DNA of 43,619 bases from an uncultured Clostridia bacterium (lineage in GTDB: Bacteria > Bacillota > Clostridia > Oscillospirales > Oscillospiraceae): positions 1 through 43,619 of the forward strand of contig CAMFBN010000018.1 of NCBI GenBank assembly GCA_945948535.1, given 5' to 3'. The notes under the pieces are model-generated. The model had not been told where the DNA came from and made no database searches. It worked only from the letters and a program-made list of their open reading frames with translations. Position numbers and translations under genes: made by a program. This document shows, piece after piece, positions 24,510 to 33,209 of the stretch (its first letter is position 1; each line of letters begins with the position of its first letter).

Positions 24510-25736
24510 ATGAACAGGAAGAAAACAAGTATCTGGATCGCCGCTGTACTGGCGGCGGCAATGCTGGCGGGCTGCGGCGGCGCATCTGCGCCTACAGCAG
24601 CTCCCGTGGCGGAAACCGCGGCGACCACAAAGGCATCGGAGCCGGCGGCCACGGAAGCGGTGGTGGACGATCAGGCCGCTGCCGATGCCGTGGCGGAACT
24701 GATTGATGCCATCTATGTCCAGAAGCGCACCGCTGATACCGATGCTCAGTGCGCTGCCGCCAAGGCCGGCTGGGACGCGCTGACCGATGCCCAGAAGGCG
24801 CTGGTGGAGGGCGACAACGCCGACCCCGACTACTTCGGGCGGGATACGGGAAATGCCGCGTTGGATGATCCGCGCAATGCCGACGGCATCGGCGAAAAGG
24901 AGATTCTGGTGGTCAGCTTCGGCACCTCCTTCAATGACAGCCGGGTGCAGGATATCAAGAGCATCGAGGACGCCATTCAGGCAGCCTTCCCCGACTGGTC
25001 CGTGCGCCGGGCCTTTACCGCCCAGATCATCATCAACCACATTCAGGCCCGGGACGGCGAAGCCATCGACAACATGGATCAGGCGTTGGAACGTGCGGTT
25101 GCCAACGGCGTCAAGGAACTGGTTGTGCAGCCGACCCACCTGATGCACGGCGCGGAGTACGATGAAATGATGGAAGCGCTGGAAGGCTACAAGGATAAGA
25201 TCGAAACAATCCGCGTCGCGGAGCCTCTGCTGGGCGAGGTCGGTTCCGACGCTGCTGTCATCAATGCCGATAAGGAAGCGGTTGCCAAAGCCATTGTGGC
25301 GGATACCGCCGCGGACGGCGGCTTTGCCGATGCTGCCGCTGCCGCCAAAGAGGGCACGGCATTCGTGCTGATGGGCCACGGCACGGCCCATGTAGCGAAG
25401 GTCACCTACAGCCAGATGCAGACCCAGATGGGTAAGCTGGGCTATGACAACGTGTTTGTCGGCACCGTGGAGGGCGAGCCGGAGGAAACTGCCTGCGAAG
25501 CAGTCATCGAAGCCGTGAAGGCCGCCGGCTATAAGAATGTGATTCTGCGGCCCCTGATGGTGGTTGCTGGCGACCATGCCAACAACGACATGGCAGGTGA
25601 CGAAGAGGACTCCTGGAAGAGTCTGTTTGAAGCCGATGGCAGCTTTGACAGCGTTACCGCCCAGATTGCGGGCCTTGGCAGCATTGCGGAGGTTCAGGAC
25701 CTCTATGTTGCCCATACCCGGGCTGTGATCGGATAA
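24510..25736 (+). CDS. exported CbiK-like cobaltochelatase-family lipoprotein
   Basis: 408 aa. A signal peptide ends LAGC (lipidated C22). A low-complexity Ala/Thr/Glu stretch (24-55) and a helical surface-protein module (about 56-100, GWDALTDAQKALVE) follow. Residues 128-408 match class II cobaltochelatase CbiK: ILVVSFGTSFNDSR, then PTHLMHGAEYD (H210, H213), then LMGHGTAHVAKVTY (H290, H294), and PLMVVAGDHANNDMAGD. CbiK inserts cobalt into sirohydrochlorin in the cytoplasm; here the domain is outside the membrane, so metal or corrinoid/tetrapyrrole handling during uptake is more likely. First gene behind the cobalamin riboswitch, ATG with AGGAGG. Confidence 0.88.
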   Translation: MNRKKTSIWIAAVLAAAMLAGCGGASAPTAAPVAETAATTKASEPAATEAVVDDQAAADAVAELIDAIYVQKRTADTDAQCAAAKAGWDALTDAQKALVEGDNADPDYFGRDTGNAALDDPRNADGIGEKEILVVSFGTSFNDSRVQDIKSIEDAIQAAFPDWSVRRAFTAQIIINHIQARDGEAIDNMDQALERAVANGVKELVVQPTHLMHGAEYDEMMEALEGYKDKIETIRVAEPLLGEVGSDAAVINADKEAVAKAIVADTAADGGFADAAAAAKEGTAFVLMGHGTAHVAKVTYSQMQTQMGKLGYDNVFVGTVEGEPEETACEAVIEAVKAAGYKNVILRPLMVVAGDHANNDMAGDEEDSWKSLFEADGSFDSVTAQIAGLGSIAEVQDLYVAHTRAVIG

Positions 25737-25744
25737 TATCCCGT

Positions 25745-25770
25745 CCCGGAGGCGGGAATCCGCCTCCGGG
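25745..25770 (+). other. perfect intercistronic hairpin
   Basis: CCCGGAGGCGG (25745-25755) and CCGCCTCCGGG (25760-25770) form an 11-bp stem with a GAAT loop, 9 bases behind the chelatase-like gene. There is no T-run, so it more likely protects the upstream mRNA end or tunes expression than terminates. Confidence 0.6.
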
Positions 25771-25819
25771 AGATGGCACCCCATACGATGCAGATTTTCA
25801 TGGAATAGGAGAACGGAGT

Positions 25820-26671
25820 ATGAACAAGATGAGGAAGCTGATTTCTGGATTGCTGGCCTGCCTGCTGCTGGCGGGCTGCGGCGCGGCTGCCGAGCCTGTC
25901 CAGACGGCGGCGCCAACTACCGCGCAGGTTACGGAAGCAACGGTGCCCGTCACCACGGCAGCGGAGACGGAACCCGAAGAAGAAACCATCCGGGTGCTCC
26001 CGGACGGCGTGTATACCGTGGATTTCGTGACGGACAGCAGTATGTTCCGGGCCAACGAGGCCTGTGACGGCAAGGGAACCCTGACCGTCAGCGGCGGCGT
26101 GCAGACCCTGCATGTGAGTCTGCGTTCCACGAACATTGTGAATCTCTATGTAGGTACTGCCGAGGACGCCCAGAAGCCCGGCGCGGTGCTGCTGGAGCAC
26201 ACGGTGGACACCGTGACCTATTCCGACGGCCTCAGCGAGGAGGTATTCGGCTTTGACGTGCCGGTGGCCTCTGTGGGGCAGGAATTTGACCTTGCTCTGA
26301 TCGGCACCAAGGGCGTGTGGTATGACCACCGGGTCAGCGTGCAGAACCCGGTTCTCCAGGAAGGGACGTACACCTGTGAGGTGGTTCTGTCCGGTGGCTC
26401 CGGGCGGGCCAGCGTCACCTCTCCCGCGAAAATTGTCTCCGATGGAAAGACACTCACTGCCACCATCGAATGGAGCAGCCCCAACTATGAGTACATGATT
26501 GTGGACGGCACCCAGTATGATCCCATCCAGACAGAGGGAAATTCCACCTTCGAAATTCCCGTAACGCTGGACACGGAGCTGGCGGTCAGCGCCTCCACCG
26601 TCGCCATGAGCCAGCCCCATCTGGTGGACTACACGCTGTATTTTGACAGCGCCAGCCTGGCTGCGAAATGA
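25820..26671 (+). CDS. lipoprotein with two related beta domains, unknown function
   Basis: 283 aa. The signal peptide ends LLLAGC (C20) and a Thr/Glu-rich linker (about 22-56) follows. Two similar domains come next, each opening with a short (D/E)GxYTxxxV strand and containing a small-residue turn: domain 1 about 61-165 (LPDGVYTVDFVTDSSMF, VSGGVQTLHVSL) and domain 2 about 169-280 (LQEGTYTCEVVLSGGSG, ATIEWSSPNYEYMIVDG, STFEIPVTLDTELAVSAS). Both end in an H-x-VxYTLYF-like or DHRVSVQNP strand. I recognise this type only as a lipoprotein accompanying metal-tetrapyrrole ABC importers in gut Clostridia; ligand binding is inferred. Stop overlaps the next start (ATGA). Confidence 0.8.
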   Translation: MNKMRKLISGLLACLLLAGCGAAAEPVQTAAPTTAQVTEATVPVTTAAETEPEEETIRVLPDGVYTVDFVTDSSMFRANEACDGKGTLTVSGGVQTLHVSLRSTNIVNLYVGTAEDAQKPGAVLLEHTVDTVTYSDGLSEEVFGFDVPVASVGQEFDLALIGTKGVWYDHRVSVQNPVLQEGTYTCEVVLSGGSGRASVTSPAKIVSDGKTLTATIEWSSPNYEYMIVDGTQYDPIQTEGNSTFEIPVTLDTELAVSASTVAMSQPHLVDYTLYFDSASLAAK

Positions 26672-27792
26672 AAAAACTGACCTTATGGGCGCTGGTTCTG
26701 GCGCTGCTGCTCACCGGCTGTGCCGGGACGCAAACCGAGGCACCCCAGAGCGACTGGGTGCCGGAGAGAAGCATGCCCCTGCAATTTGCCACCCAGTTTC
26801 AGGTGGACTACTATTCCGGTGGTTATAAGCTGATTTCTCTGGCGGACGGCAGCAAATTTCTGGTTGTCCCCGAGGGCAGTGAGGTGCCGGAATCCGCGCC
26901 CAAGGACGCGGTGCCCCTGTACCAGCCCATTGAGAATATCTATCTGGCGGCAACCTCCTCCATGTGCCTGTTTGACGCCCTGAACCGGCTGGATGCCATT
27001 ACCCTGTCCGGCTCCCGGGCGGAGAGCTGGTATATTGACAATGCCCGCAAGGCCATGGAGGAAGGGAAAATCCTCTATGCCGGAAAGTACAGCGAGCCGG
27101 ATTATGAAATGCTCCTGTCCCACAGCTGTCCGCTGGCGGTGGAGTCCATGATGATCGGTCACGCCTCCGATGTCAAGCAGAAGCTGGAGGAACTGGGCAT
27201 CGCGGTGCTCACCGACCAGTCCAGCATGGAGGAGCACCCCTTGGGCCGCACGGAGTGGATGAAGCTCTACGCCGCGCTGCTGAATGAGGAAGACCGGGCC
27301 GAGGCGCTGTTCAACGAGCAGGTGGCCTACCTGAACGATGCCTTACAGGGGGAAAATCCCCAGAAAACCGTGGCCTTTTTCCACATCAGCTCCTCCGGCT
27401 ATGTAGTGGCCCGAAAAAGCGGGGACTACGTTACCAAAATGCTGGAGCTGGCGGGGGGTAGGTATGTCTTCAGCGATCTTGGCGACAGGGAAACCAAAAC
27501 TTCTACGGTCAATATCGAGATGGAGCAGTTCTTTGCCGCAGCCAAAGACGCGGATTATATCATTTACAACAGCACCATCGGCGGTGAGATTCACTCCATG
27601 GAGGAGCTGCTGGAAAAGAGCGCACTGCTGGCCCAGTTCAAGGCGGTGCGCAACGGCAACGTCTGGTGCACTCAGAAAAATATGTATCAGGAAACCACCC
27701 AGCTGGGCCAGATGATCCAGAGCTTCCGGAAAATCTTCTCCGGGGAGGCGGACGGCCTTACCCAGCTGCCCTTCCTCTATAGACTGCAATAA
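26668..27792 (+). CDS. BtuF/FepB-type substrate-binding lipoprotein
   Basis: 374 aa. Signal peptide ending LLLTGC (C18). After an N-terminal part with FQVDYYSGGYKLISLADG, a class III binding fold follows: YQPIENIYLAATSSMCLFDALNRLDAI in the first lobe, KILYAGKYSEPDYEMLLSHSCPLAVESM in the hinge region, and GDYVTKMLELAGGRYVFSDLG with AAKDADYIIYNSTIGG in the second lobe. It receives the cobalt-corrinoid or related ligand for the permease. It is translationally coupled to the preceding lipoprotein, which supports a joint role. The riboswitch makes a corrinoid the best guess; heme or siderophore cannot be excluded. Confidence 0.87.
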   Translation: MKKLTLWALVLALLLTGCAGTQTEAPQSDWVPERSMPLQFATQFQVDYYSGGYKLISLADGSKFLVVPEGSEVPESAPKDAVPLYQPIENIYLAATSSMCLFDALNRLDAITLSGSRAESWYIDNARKAMEEGKILYAGKYSEPDYEMLLSHSCPLAVESMMIGHASDVKQKLEELGIAVLTDQSSMEEHPLGRTEWMKLYAALLNEEDRAEALFNEQVAYLNDALQGENPQKTVAFFHISSSGYVVARKSGDYVTKMLELAGGRYVFSDLGDRETKTSTVNIEMEQFFAAAKDADYIIYNSTIGGEIHSMEELLEKSALLAQFKAVRNGNVWCTQKNMYQETTQLGQMIQSFRKIFSGEADGLTQLPFLYRLQ

Positions 27793-27807
27793 GGGAGAAA
27801 ATCGGGA

Positions 27808-28860
27808 ATGAAAGAAAACACGGAAACCCTGCGGCTGGGCAATCCGGGCAGGTTCTGGGGCGTCATGGCGCTGCTGTGGGGCCTGCTTCTGCTGGCGCTG
27901 GTGCTGAATGTGAATATCGGCTCCGTCTCCATCCGCCCCGGCGAGATCTATGCCATGCTCTGGGACGGACTGCGTCACGGCGTGGGAAGCTCCACGGAGA
28001 GCCAGATTCTGTTCCGCATCCGCATTCCCCGGATGCTGCTGGCAGCGATTCTGGGCGGGGCCCTGTCTGTGTCCGGCTATCTGCTGCAGGTGTTTTTCCG
28101 CAACCCCATTGCGGGGCCCTTCGTGCTGGGCATTTCCTCCGGCGCGAAAATGGTGGTGGGCATTACTCTGATTTTCCTTGCGGAATTCTTAGGCAGCGTC
28201 CGTCCGGTGACGCTGATTCTGGCGGCCTTTGCCGGGTCGCTGCTCATTACCTCCGTGGTTCTGCTGTTTTCCCAGAAGGTTCACTCCATGTCTATGCTGC
28301 TGGTCATCGGCATCATGGTGGGCTATATCTGCGGCGCGGTGACGGACTTCTGTGTCACCTTTGCCGACGACCACGATGTGGTGAACTTGACGAACTGGTC
28401 TATGGGCACCTTCTCTGGGGCCAGCTGGGAGGATGTGGGCCTGTCGGCGGCACTGTGCCTGCCGGGGATTCTGGGGGCGCTGGCTCTGTGCAAACCCATT
28501 TCCGCCTATGCTTTGGGGGAGGGCTACGCCCAGAGCATGGGCATTCGGGTCAAGCCCTTCCGGGTCGTCCTGATCTTGCTGTCCAGCCTGCTGTCTGCCT
28601 GCGTGACGGCTCTGGCGGGACCGATTTCTTTCGTGGGCATCGCGGTGCCCCACATTACCCGGAGCCTGCTGAAATCCTCCAAGCCCGCCTATGTGATTCC
28701 CGCCTCCTTTTTCTGCGGGGCGGTGTTCTGCGTGTTCTGCGATCTGCTGGCCCGGACGGTGTTCGCCCCCACGGAGCTTGCCATCGGCACCGTGACCTCC
28801 ATCTTCGGCGCGCCTGTGGTGATCTATATGATGATCCGGCGGAAACGGCAGGAGGTGTGA
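27808..28860 (+). CDS. FecCD/BtuC-type ABC permease
   Basis: A 350-aa permease with about ten membrane segments. RIRIPRMLLAAILGGALSVSGYLLQVFFRNPIAGPFVLGISSGAKM is the family hallmark, written here in pieces: RIPRMLLA, GYLLQVFFRNPIAGP, LGISSGA. GPISFVGIAVPHITRSLL is the conserved ATPase contact near the C-terminus. Sits between the binding protein and the ATPase with an AGGGAG site. Forms the membrane pore as a dimer. Confidence 0.92.
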   Translation: MKENTETLRLGNPGRFWGVMALLWGLLLLALVLNVNIGSVSIRPGEIYAMLWDGLRHGVGSSTESQILFRIRIPRMLLAAILGGALSVSGYLLQVFFRNPIAGPFVLGISSGAKMVVGITLIFLAEFLGSVRPVTLILAAFAGSLLITSVVLLFSQKVHSMSMLLVIGIMVGYICGAVTDFCVTFADDHDVVNLTNWSMGTFSGASWEDVGLSAALCLPGILGALALCKPISAYALGEGYAQSMGIRVKPFRVVLILLSSLLSACVTALAGPISFVGIAVPHITRSLLKSSKPAYVIPASFFCGAVFCVFCDLLARTVFAPTELAIGTVTSIFGAPVVIYMMIRRKRQEV

Positions 28861-28861
28861 C

Positions 28862-29980
28862 ATGGAACCCTATTTTAAGACGGAAGACCTGGCGGTGGGC
28901 TATGACGGAAACATCCTGATCCATGACATCAACATCCGGCTGGAGAAGGGAAAAATCCTGACCCTCATCGGCCCCAACGGCGCGGGAAAATCCACCATCC
29001 TAAAGTCCATCACCCGGCATTTGCAGACCATCTCCGGCAGGGTGTTCGTTGGCGGGCAGAGCTTACAGCAGTGGCAGCCCAAGGAGCTGGCAAAGCAGGT
29101 GGCTGTGGTACTCACCGACCGTATTCGGCCGGAGCTGACCACCTGCGCCGAGGTCGTTGCCATGGGCCGCTATCCCTATACGAACCTCTTTGGGCGCCTG
29201 ACGGAAGAAGACAAGGCGGCGGTTTGGGAGGCGATGGAGCGTGTCCACGGGCTGGAACTGGCCCAGCGGGACTTTTCGGCCCTGTCCGACGGGCAGCGGC
29301 AGAGGATTCTGCTGGCCCGGGCACTGTGTCAGGAGCCGGAGGTCATCGTGCTGGACGAGCCCACGGCTTATCTGGATATCCGCTATAAAATTGAGCTTTT
29401 GGACATTCTGCGGGAAATGGCCCGGGAAAAGGGCATTACCGTGATCCTGTCGCTGCACGAAATCGACCTCGCCGCGAAAGTCTCGGATTATCTGCTGTGC
29501 GTCAAAGGAGAGACCATTGCAGGCTTCGGCACCCCGGAGCAGGTGCTGCAAAGCCATGCCATCGAGTCTCTTTACGACATGGAAGCCGGCAGCTACAACC
29601 GGCTGTTCGGCAGCGTGGAGATGCCAAAACCCGAGGGGAAACCCCGGGTGTTTGTGATTGCCGGGGCGGGCTTTGGAATTCCGGTGTACCGGGAGCTGCA
29701 AAAAAAGGGGATTCCCTTTGCTACGGGAATCCTGTTTGAAAATGATGTAGATTTTCAGGTAGCCCAGACGCTGGCAAGCGCGGTGGTATCGGTTCCCGCC
29801 TTTGAAGAAATGACGGATGCGCATTTTGCGCAGGCGGCCCGGCTGCTGCGGCAATGCGCGGCGGTGATCGACGCGGGCACGCCGCTGGGACAGATGAATG
29901 AAGGAAACGGGAAACTACTGAAACTGGCCCGGGAAGAGGGAATTCCGGTTACAATATGGAAGGAAATGACCGCCTGCTGA
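28862..29980 (+). CDS. BtuD/FepC-type ABC ATPase with extra C-terminal domain
   Basis: 372 aa; the family is about 255. Walker A GPNGAGKS (37-44), signature LSDGQRQR (141-148, Asp in place of the second Gly of LSGGQ), Walker B VIVLDEP (161-167), and H-loop LSLHEIDLA. From about 258 a separate domain starts (RVFVIAGAGFGIPVYRELQ, AVVSVPAFEEMTDAHFAQA, REEGIPVTIWKEM), with the look of a small Rossmann-like fold and no motif I recognise. It begins one base after the permease stop codon. Last gene of the riboswitch operon. Confidence 0.9.
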   Translation: MEPYFKTEDLAVGYDGNILIHDINIRLEKGKILTLIGPNGAGKSTILKSITRHLQTISGRVFVGGQSLQQWQPKELAKQVAVVLTDRIRPELTTCAEVVAMGRYPYTNLFGRLTEEDKAAVWEAMERVHGLELAQRDFSALSDGQRQRILLARALCQEPEVIVLDEPTAYLDIRYKIELLDILREMAREKGITVILSLHEIDLAAKVSDYLLCVKGETIAGFGTPEQVLQSHAIESLYDMEAGSYNRLFGSVEMPKPEGKPRVFVIAGAGFGIPVYRELQKKGIPFATGILFENDVDFQVAQTLASAVVSVPAFEEMTDAHFAQAARLLRQCAAVIDAGTPLGQMNEGNGKLLKLAREEGIPVTIWKEMTAC

Positions 29981-29999
29981 AATAGCAGACGGTCGTTTT
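29968..29999. terminator. terminator of the corrinoid transport operon
   Basis: GACCG-C-CTGCT (29968-29978) pairs with AGCAG-A-CGGTC (29984-29994), followed by GTTTTC. It overlaps the ATPase stop codon and faces the convergent cardiolipin synthase gene, for which it can serve in the reverse direction. Confidence 0.75.
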
Positions 30000-30008
30000 C
30001 TTATGAAG

Positions 30009-31541
30009 TTACATCAGCGGGGCAAACAGGCGCAGGATATACTGCCAGGTCCGCAGGACGGCGCCCCGTCCGGCCCGGTAGCTTTCCGTGACCTCCCGGC
30101 ACTGGGGGAAGGTATTCGCAAAATCCGCGGCAATGTCAGTGATGGCATCACAGCCGTAGAGCACCACGTTGTTTTCAAAGTGGTGGTACAGACTCCGGTA
30201 GTCCAGATTGGAGGTGCCCACCGTGGCAATGCGCCCATCGCACAGGCACTGCTTGGCGTGGCAGAAGCCGGGGGTGTACTCATAAATCCGCACCCCCTGC
30301 TCGGCAAGGGCGGCGTAATAGGAGCGGGTCACGGCGTAAACCAGCTTTTTGTCGGGAATGCCCGGGGTGATGATGCGTACGTCCACGCCCCGCTTGGCGG
30401 CAAGCCGCAGCGCGCGGTTCATCTCATCGGTGATGATGAGATAGGGCGTCATGAAATACAGCTGCCGGTTGGACTGGGAGACGAGGTTCAGGTAAACCTC
30501 CTCCGCCGCCCGCTCCTGCCCTAAGGGGTTGTCGGAAAAGGGCTGGACGAAGCCCTTTGCGGGAACGGTATGGACGATATCCAGATACTGCCTGTAATTT
30601 TCCGTATGGTGGGCCTGAACGCTCCACAGCTCCAGAAACGCGGCGGTAAGGCTGCGCACGGCCTCGCCCTCCAGCCGCAGACCCGTGTCCTTCCACTGAC
30701 CGTAGGGGTGCTTCCGGCCAAAGTATTCCTCCGCCAGATTGTAACCCCCGGTGAAACCCACCTTTCCGTCAATGACGGTGATCTTCCGGTGATCCCGGTG
30801 GTTCAGGAAAATGTTCAGCAGGGGAAGGGCGGGGTTGAAGGGACGGCAGGCGATGCCCTCCTCGCACAGCCGCTTGGCGAACATCATGTTCACCTTGCCC
30901 ACGGAGCCGATATCATCGTATAGGAATCGGACTTCCACGCCCTGGGCCTGCTTGCGGACAAGAATGTCCTCGATTTCCCAGAAGCAGGTGCTGTCCTCCA
31001 CGATGAAATACTCCATGAAGATGAAGGTTTCCGCCTTTTCCAAATCGGCCTTCATGGCCTCGAAAGCGTCCTTTGCCTCGGCGTAGAAGGTGACGGCGGT
31101 GTTTTCATACACAGGCCACCGGGTGCAGTTCCAAAGATACCGGGCCTGATTGGCAGAGGGAAGGTCGGTCTGCTCCAGATGCTCCAGAGCGGCGTCAGCA
31201 TTTTCGGGAATTTCGTCCTTCATGTCCTCCCGGACGGCGCGCAGGCGCTTGCCGACGCCGGGGTTTCCCAGTATCTCCACCAGCAGGTACAGGCTCAGAC
31301 CCATCACCGGCAGCACCAGAATCAGCATGATCCAGGGCACCTTCATGGCGGTGTTGGTGTGCTTGCTGTTGAGCCGCAGCACCACCAGAAGGCTGAGCAC
31401 CGTAGTCATGGCGGACAGCACCGCAGAATACGCGTTGAGCTTGATGGTCAGCGCCAGCAGCCAGACAATCTGCAGCAGGAAGGAAAGCGCCACAAATACG
31501 ACACGTAAAATGCTGTTTCCGCTGGGTTTTCGCTCTTTCAT
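30009..31541 (-). CDS. cls: cardiolipin synthase (phospholipase D type)
   Basis: 510 aa. Two or three N-terminal membrane segments (VFVALSFLLQIVWLLAL, VLSAMTTVLSLLVVL, MLILVLPVMGLSLYLLV) precede two HKD catalytic units: HRKITVIDGKVGFTGGYN and HAKQCLCDGRIATVGTSN. It joins two phosphatidylglycerol molecules at the membrane. Start ATG 31541 with AAGGGAG. Genuine full length for the family (480-510). Downstream of the sugar transferase gene on the same strand. Confidence 0.92.
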   Translation of the reverse strand: MKERKPSGNSILRVVFVALSFLLQIVWLLALTIKLNAYSAVLSAMTTVLSLLVVLRLNSKHTNTAMKVPWIMLILVLPVMGLSLYLLVEILGNPGVGKRLRAVREDMKDEIPENADAALEHLEQTDLPSANQARYLWNCTRWPVYENTAVTFYAEAKDAFEAMKADLEKAETFIFMEYFIVEDSTCFWEIEDILVRKQAQGVEVRFLYDDIGSVGKVNMMFAKRLCEEGIACRPFNPALPLLNIFLNHRDHRKITVIDGKVGFTGGYNLAEEYFGRKHPYGQWKDTGLRLEGEAVRSLTAAFLELWSVQAHHTENYRQYLDIVHTVPAKGFVQPFSDNPLGQERAAEEVYLNLVSQSNRQLYFMTPYLIITDEMNRALRLAAKRGVDVRIITPGIPDKKLVYAVTRSYYAALAEQGVRIYEYTPGFCHAKQCLCDGRIATVGTSNLDYRSLYHHFENNVVLYGCDAITDIAADFANTFPQCREVTESYRAGRGAVLRTWQYILRLFAPLM

Positions 31542-31589
31542 AAGGATGCACTCCCTTCATCTTGACGGTATGGCGGCCACAAAAGCGGA

Positions 31590-31616
31590 ATAACCTTCCC
31601 CCAGGGGGAAGGTTAT
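31590..31616 (-). other. 13-bp perfect hairpin between two genes
   Basis: ATAACCTTCCCCC (31590-31602) and GGGGGAAGGTTAT (31604-31616) meet around a single base. It is a nearly perfect palindrome in the gap between sugar transferase and cardiolipin synthase genes. No T-run follows, so only weak termination or a repeat unit is suggested. Confidence 0.55.
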
Positions 31617-31629
31617 GGGGGCAGTTTTA

Positions 31630-33027
31630 TCAGTTATCCTGATCCAGTTCCTTCAATAGCTCGTCCGCCAGTTTCTGGTTTTCCTTTGCCTTGTCTACGC
31701 CCTCGGTGCTTTCCTTGCTGAAGAGAATCCGGATGGTCAGAATCATCAGTTTGATATCCAGAAGCAGCGAGTAGTTTTCGATATACATGAGATCCAGCCG
31801 CAGCTTGTCGTAGGCGCTGGTGTTATATTTTCCGTAGATCTGGGCATAGCCTGTCAGACCGCCCCGAACCTTCAGCCGGTAAGCAAATTCGGGGATGTCC
31901 TTGCAGTATTCGTCGGCAATGACCTTCCGCTCGGGCCTAGGGCCGACGATGCTCATGTCGCCCTTGAGAATGTTGATTAGCTGGGGCAGCTCGTCGAGGC
32001 GGAAGGGACGGATAATCCGGCCCACCCGGGTGATCCGGGGGTCATTGTCCGTAGCCAGCACGGCCCCGGCGTACTTTTCCGCGTCTACTACCATGCTGCG
32101 GAACTTGAGAATGTCAAATTCCCGCCCATGCCGGGTCAGGCGCTTCTGCCGGAAGAATACGGGCCCGCCGTCCTCCAGCTTGATGGCGGCGGCAATCAGC
32201 AGCATAAGCGGCGACAGAATCAGCAGCACGATGGCGCTGATAAGAATGTCCATGGCCCGCTTGGTCACCCGCTCCGCCGGAGTCAGGCCGGTACCCTTGA
32301 CCAGAAGCAGGGGCGTATCGAACAGGGTGATGTTCCGTGCGCCCCGGAGCATGATGTCCGTGAGCTTTGGGGAGACGTAGGTGCGCACCCGGTAGCGGTA
32401 GCAGTATTTCAGCAGGTCGTTTCTCAGCTGGGCCGGCACGTCGTTAATGACCACCGCATCATACTTGGGGATTTCCTGAATGATCTTGTCGTAGCCTTCG
32501 TCGGAGGAAATCAGGCCGCTGATGTTGTACTTATCCTTTCGGGCGTCCATCTTGATTTTCAGCTCCACGCCCCGGCGGTGACCGTAAATGAGGAGCATAT
32601 CGTGGGGCGCGTACAGCCGGTGATACAGGCTGGTGTACAGCAGAATCAGCACAATGGCGATGGCGATATCCGCACCGGTCAGCGCCAGCATGGGGGCCAG
32701 CGGCAGAATCCCGTTGGCGATCAGGCACAGCTGAAGATAGGTGATGGCATTGACCAGACAGATGGAGATGATCTGCCCCATGATGAGATCGCCCCGGTGG
32801 AGCTGACCGAACATGGTGCATTCGGAGTTCAGGAACAGGGCGTACAGGAGAACGGCGTACACGCCCATCAGCACATACTTGCCCTTGTAGGCGAAATAGG
32901 CCAGATCGTAGCCCTTCATCCAGACAATATAGTAGGCCAGCGTGAGAATCAGGATTTCCAGCAGCGTTTCCGCCACCCGGACGAAGCCCTTCATATCCTC
33001 AAAAGCGCCGCGGCTCAGCTTTTTCAT
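31630..33027 (-). CDS. polyprenyl-phosphate sugar-1-phosphate transferase (WbaP/EpsE-like)
   Basis: About 465 aa. Five hydrophobic segments in the first half, then a CoA-binding-like region, then the catalytic bacterial-sugar-transferase domain: KRAMDILISAIVLLILSPLML (membrane hairpin), GGPVFFRQKRLTRHGREFDILKFRSM, RLDELPQLINIL with GDMSIVGPRPER (the Asp-Glu and Pro-Arg-Pro signature), and GLTGYAQIYGKYNTS. It places the first sugar phosphate on undecaprenyl phosphate for surface polysaccharide. ATG 33027 was preferred; the ATG at 33042 directly abuts the AGGA. A promoter lies at 33085-33113. Confidence 0.88.
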   Translation of the reverse strand: MKKLSRGAFEDMKGFVRVAETLLEILILTLAYYIVWMKGYDLAYFAYKGKYVLMGVYAVLLYALFLNSECTMFGQLHRGDLIMGQIISICLVNAITYLQLCLIANGILPLAPMLALTGADIAIAIVLILLYTSLYHRLYAPHDMLLIYGHRRGVELKIKMDARKDKYNISGLISSDEGYDKIIQEIPKYDAVVINDVPAQLRNDLLKYCYRYRVRTYVSPKLTDIMLRGARNITLFDTPLLLVKGTGLTPAERVTKRAMDILISAIVLLILSPLMLLIAAAIKLEDGGPVFFRQKRLTRHGREFDILKFRSMVVDAEKYAGAVLATDNDPRITRVGRIIRPFRLDELPQLINILKGDMSIVGPRPERKVIADEYCKDIPEFAYRLKVRGGLTGYAQIYGKYNTSAYDKLRLDLMYIENYSLLLDIKLMILTIRILFSKESTEGVDKAKENQKLADELLKELDQDN

Positions 33028-33084
33028 TCTATGTCTACACATCCTTTTTCTGAAATAAGCGCAAATGACTACCTTAGTATCAGA

Positions 33085-33113
33085 ATTTTACCATATTTAA
33101 GAGAAAAATGCAA
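33085..33113 (-). promoter_or_regulatory. promoter of the sugar transferase gene
   Basis: On the minus strand TTGCAT (33113-33108), 17-bp spacer, TAAAAT (33090-33085). Confidence 0.65.
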
Positions 33114-33209
33114 GGGGCGGCAATGCCGCCTGATAATGCGTGCATGGCGATCCGGTATTCGTTACACCATAGGGTATCGCTCGGTATCGTTCCCCTGTGT
33201 CTGCTGTTC

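Noticed and set aside
24222..25916. 564-aa open frame on the minus strand across the riboswitch and chelatase gene
   Set aside because: It crosses the aptamer and the lipoprotein gene, which are both certain; the frame is a by-product of base composition.
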